Assembly (NCBI RefSeq): GCF_018320785.1
Contig: NC_054886.1
Span: forward strand, 32,967,732-33,031,731
Origin: Cheilinus undulatus
Lineage: Eukaryota > Chordata > Actinopteri > Labriformes > Labridae
Length of the DNA: 64,000 bases
Reading direction: 5' to 3'
Part shown: positions 61,973 through 64,000 of the stretch, piece after piece
How positions within the stretch are numbered: the stretch's first letter is position 1
How the letters are laid out: every line of letters starts with the position of its first letter
Translations under genes and position numbers: made by a program
The notes under the pieces: model-generated
What the model was told of the DNA's origin: nothing
The model's database searches: none
The model's input: the letters and a program-made list of their open reading frames with translations, nothing else

Positions 61973-64000
61973 GTGAGAGATGTCTGCCATTATCAGTGAC
62001 AGTAGTTGCTTCTTTTTCCTTGTTTGAAAGAAAAAAATAATTTACAAAGGAGTTTCTGTCCTACAGACTTCAGACTTTATTTATCAAATGTGTGTAATGG
62101 TTGGTAGGTGGTTCTAGGTGGAGAGGCTAGCAGCGTTAGCATTAGCTCCAGGATAGCAGGTTAGCTCAGAGAAGCAAGAGGACAGTACGGAGATTTCAAC
62201 ACGGTGCTTTGTTCTACAACTGAAGACAGACCTTATAATGCCAGGCCTCCACGGCACTAGTCATACATTAGAAGTAAAATATAGACATAACCTTCACCAA
62301 CTCGTCACGCAGTTTTGGGAGTCCTCTTCACTGTTAGGCGTACATGCTAAGAGAGGATAGCTGCTGACAAGATCGCTACCACTAATCTTACTGGGTTAGA
62401 GTCTCCTTGCAAATCTGTTTAAAATCACTAAAATACTATGCCATCCATGAAAGCATTGTTGGTGGTAAAGTGATTTTCTAGTTCATGTTTTGGGGACATT
62501 TGATCAGTTTGGTGTGTTTGACGGTGGATTTTGATCGTGGATTTTGTTTGGGGCCTGGTAGCACATGGTGTTCACATGGAACCTGTGAAAACCCACGGAT
62601 CGAAATTCCTTGTTGCATTACAACTTTCATCCTCAACATCTAAAAGATAACATTCCCTATGGACAATTCTTAAGGTTAAGAAGGATCTGTGGCCAGGACT
62701 CAGTTTTTCAAAAACATTCTCAAACCATGACAATGCGCTTTTTAGATAGATCATATAAAAAAAACATCATCTCCACAGCTCAGACCAAAGCAGCCTCCAT
62801 CGGATGTCGCTACCTTCTACAGCCTTCTAATAAACCAAAAAAAAGACTCTTTTAGGTATCCATGCAGTTAAACATTACAGTAAACAGGCTAGACAGATTA
62901 AACATGTCATCCTATCTAACTGGGACATATGAGTGACCCCTCTTTGAAGGAGATATTCGATCAGCCACCTAGCTTCCAAAAAAGAGCTCCCTCTCTAAAA
63001 GACAAACTGACTCATAGCTATCTTCCAGCCCAGTGGCTCAAGAGACCTACTGGAAGCTTTAAATGTCTGCAATCACTTAAAAACAGGAGAGGTATACAAG
63101 ATTAAACATCTCAGAAACTGCAATTCGACACATGTAGAATACCACCTCACCTGTCCCTGCAAATGCTTCTACATAGGACGCACTAAAAGGCGTCTAAAAG
63201 ATAGGGTAGCTGGGCATAAATATGCTATAAGAACTAACAATGTGGACTACCCTGTGGCCTGCCATTTACAGGAATGTCATCAGAGCAACGACAGCCTTCT
63301 GGAGGTAGAAGGTTTAGAACTAGTGGAGCAGTCAGTTAGAGGTGGCGATCGTCTTAAAAAACTGCTACAAAGGGAGACCCTCTGGATCTTTAGGTTTGGT
63401 GCTATGACGTACCCAGGCCTTAATGAGGAGATGATTTCAAACCTTTTCTAAAGAAGATGGTTTCTAAAATTTAGATCAGTGTTCTTAGAATAACATATTT
63501 TATAGTAAATCTACCTCTTGAGTACATAGATCAGCCTATTTTTTGCACTTTCAATTAATATTTTGATTGAATTGAGTCACCAGGTTTACACACTCATCCC
63601 TCTTTAATTTCATTCCAGTATAATGGAAGTCTGACTGTAATCTCTCTTTCCTCAGATGCTTCCTCTGGATGTTCAGTTCAAGTACCAGTCAGAGCCATCG
63701 CCATCCTACTGGTTAGCCTTGAGGTTATGTTAGACCTATCTGATCTCAAAGTAGAGTGGATATTTGGTGACAAGTATGTCCACGTGTCCCAGAATGCTCC
63801 GGAATATTTTAGAACTCAGGATGAGAACTATAAAGGAAGAACATCTCTGTTAGAGGATGAAATGAGCCAAGGAGACGTTTCTCTCAAACTCACTAATGTG
63901 ACTGAAGAGGATGCTGGAACTTACAGCCTTAGTCTTCTGTCCTTTGGCACAGCTAGAGAAAAATCCTTACATTACAGGGTCTGTTCATGGTTCAGTTCTG
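61894..64000 (+). CDS. Gene B: V-set-like membrane protein, partial (runs off window)
   Basis: Exon 1 is 61894-61972 (MCLKYLRLAFVFFFSLVKAS then SPNSLT, phase-1 donor). The V exon begins at 63656 and is open to the window end. It is a close paralogue of gene A: the signal-exon flanks, intron ends and V exon all align. As in gene A the V domain has the C-strand Trp (LKVEW) and DAGTYSL, but neither canonical Cys. Downstream linker, TM and tail exons lie outside the window, so function and integrity cannot be judged. Intron 1 contains a Penelope remnant. Confidence 0.65.
62600..63451 (+). mobile_element. Penelope-like retroelement, 5' truncated, with GIY-YIG end
   Basis: Residual RT thumb: YNFHPQHLKDNIPYGQFLRL, then after frame breaks FDQPPSFQKRAPSLKDKLTH. 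The C-terminal frame (63100-63451) is intact: VEYHLTCPCKCFYIGRTKRR, LKDRVAGHKYAIR, GGDRLKKLLQRETLWIF and YPGLNEE. This is the GIY-YIG-type endonuclease end, with the Y-x-G/Y-I-G core given as VEYH...FYIG and catalytic-type Arg, His and Glu in place. It lies in intron 1 of gene B. Confidence 0.8.
63656..64000 (+). CDS. Gene B V-like exon, open to window end
   Basis: The acceptor CTCTCTTTCCTCAG leads to DASSGCSVQVPV, RAIAILLVSLEV (B strand without Cys), DLSDLKVEW, YKGRTSLLEDEMSQGDVSL and EEDAGTYSLSL. Unlike the dead gene A copy it has no frameshift here. The 3' end (GTAREKSLHYRVCSWFSS) matches that of the dead gene A exon and lacks an obvious T|GTGAGT donor in view. Confidence 0.7.

Overview
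The window looks like a spiny-rayed (percomorph-type) teleost genome. It has AT-rich introns, a fish SINE family, Rex3/RTE-, L2- and L1-like LINE pieces, a Penelope element with a GIY-YIG end, BEL/Pao and Gypsy remnants, and many hAT, Tc1 and Harbinger elements with readable target-site duplications (TSDs). No bacterial, phage or CRISPR signal was seen. Species cannot be named from the sequence alone.

Four immune-type immunoglobulin-superfamily (IgSF) genes or gene remnants are interspersed with repeats. (1) An Fc-receptor-like gene lies on the minus strand (about 16297 down to 9419): signal exon, two Ig exons with canonical cysteines, a stalk/TM exon and a probable short tail exon; all phases fit. 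(2) Gene A lies on the plus strand (19006-31680), head-to-head with the Fc-receptor-like gene. It is a V-set-like (B7/butyrophilin/MOG-like) gene with a signal exon, a dead V exon, an intact V exon, two short linker exons, a TM exon and two short tail exons. Skipping the dead V exon gives one uninterrupted 213-residue frame. (3) Gene C (39845-50272) is a relative with its own signal, linker and TM exons. Its V exon is broken, and its last exon reads as an N/Q-rich stretch followed by about 20 copies of an 11-residue D/N/Q repeat, interrupted by two identical stop codons. (4) Gene B starts at 61894, is a close paralogue of gene A, and runs off the right edge.

The most unusual signal is in the V-like domains of A, B and C. 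They keep the C-strand Trp and the D-x-G-x-Y signature, but both canonical disulfide cysteines are replaced (LPC-type to LPV/LLV/LPL; Y-x-C to YSL). Gene A instead has single cysteines at the two outer edges of the domain.

Layout: 1-2235 a DNA-transposon-like element holding a hAT that holds a SINE; 2640-2980 an orphan copy of the block that follows gene A; 3300-8300 LTR, SINE and hAT pieces; 9400-16380 the Fc-receptor-like gene; 17000-18570 LINE tails; 18835-31680 gene A; 32300-39050 hAT and Harbinger elements, some nested three deep; 39100-50272 gene C; 51000-58700 Tc1, L1, BEL, SINE and LINE fragments; 58740-61728 a minus-strand Gypsy piece with its LTR directly upstream of gene B; 61735-64000 gene B with a Penelope element in intron 1.

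All exon calls come from reading splice signals, phase and family resemblance by eye. No alignment or expression data were available.
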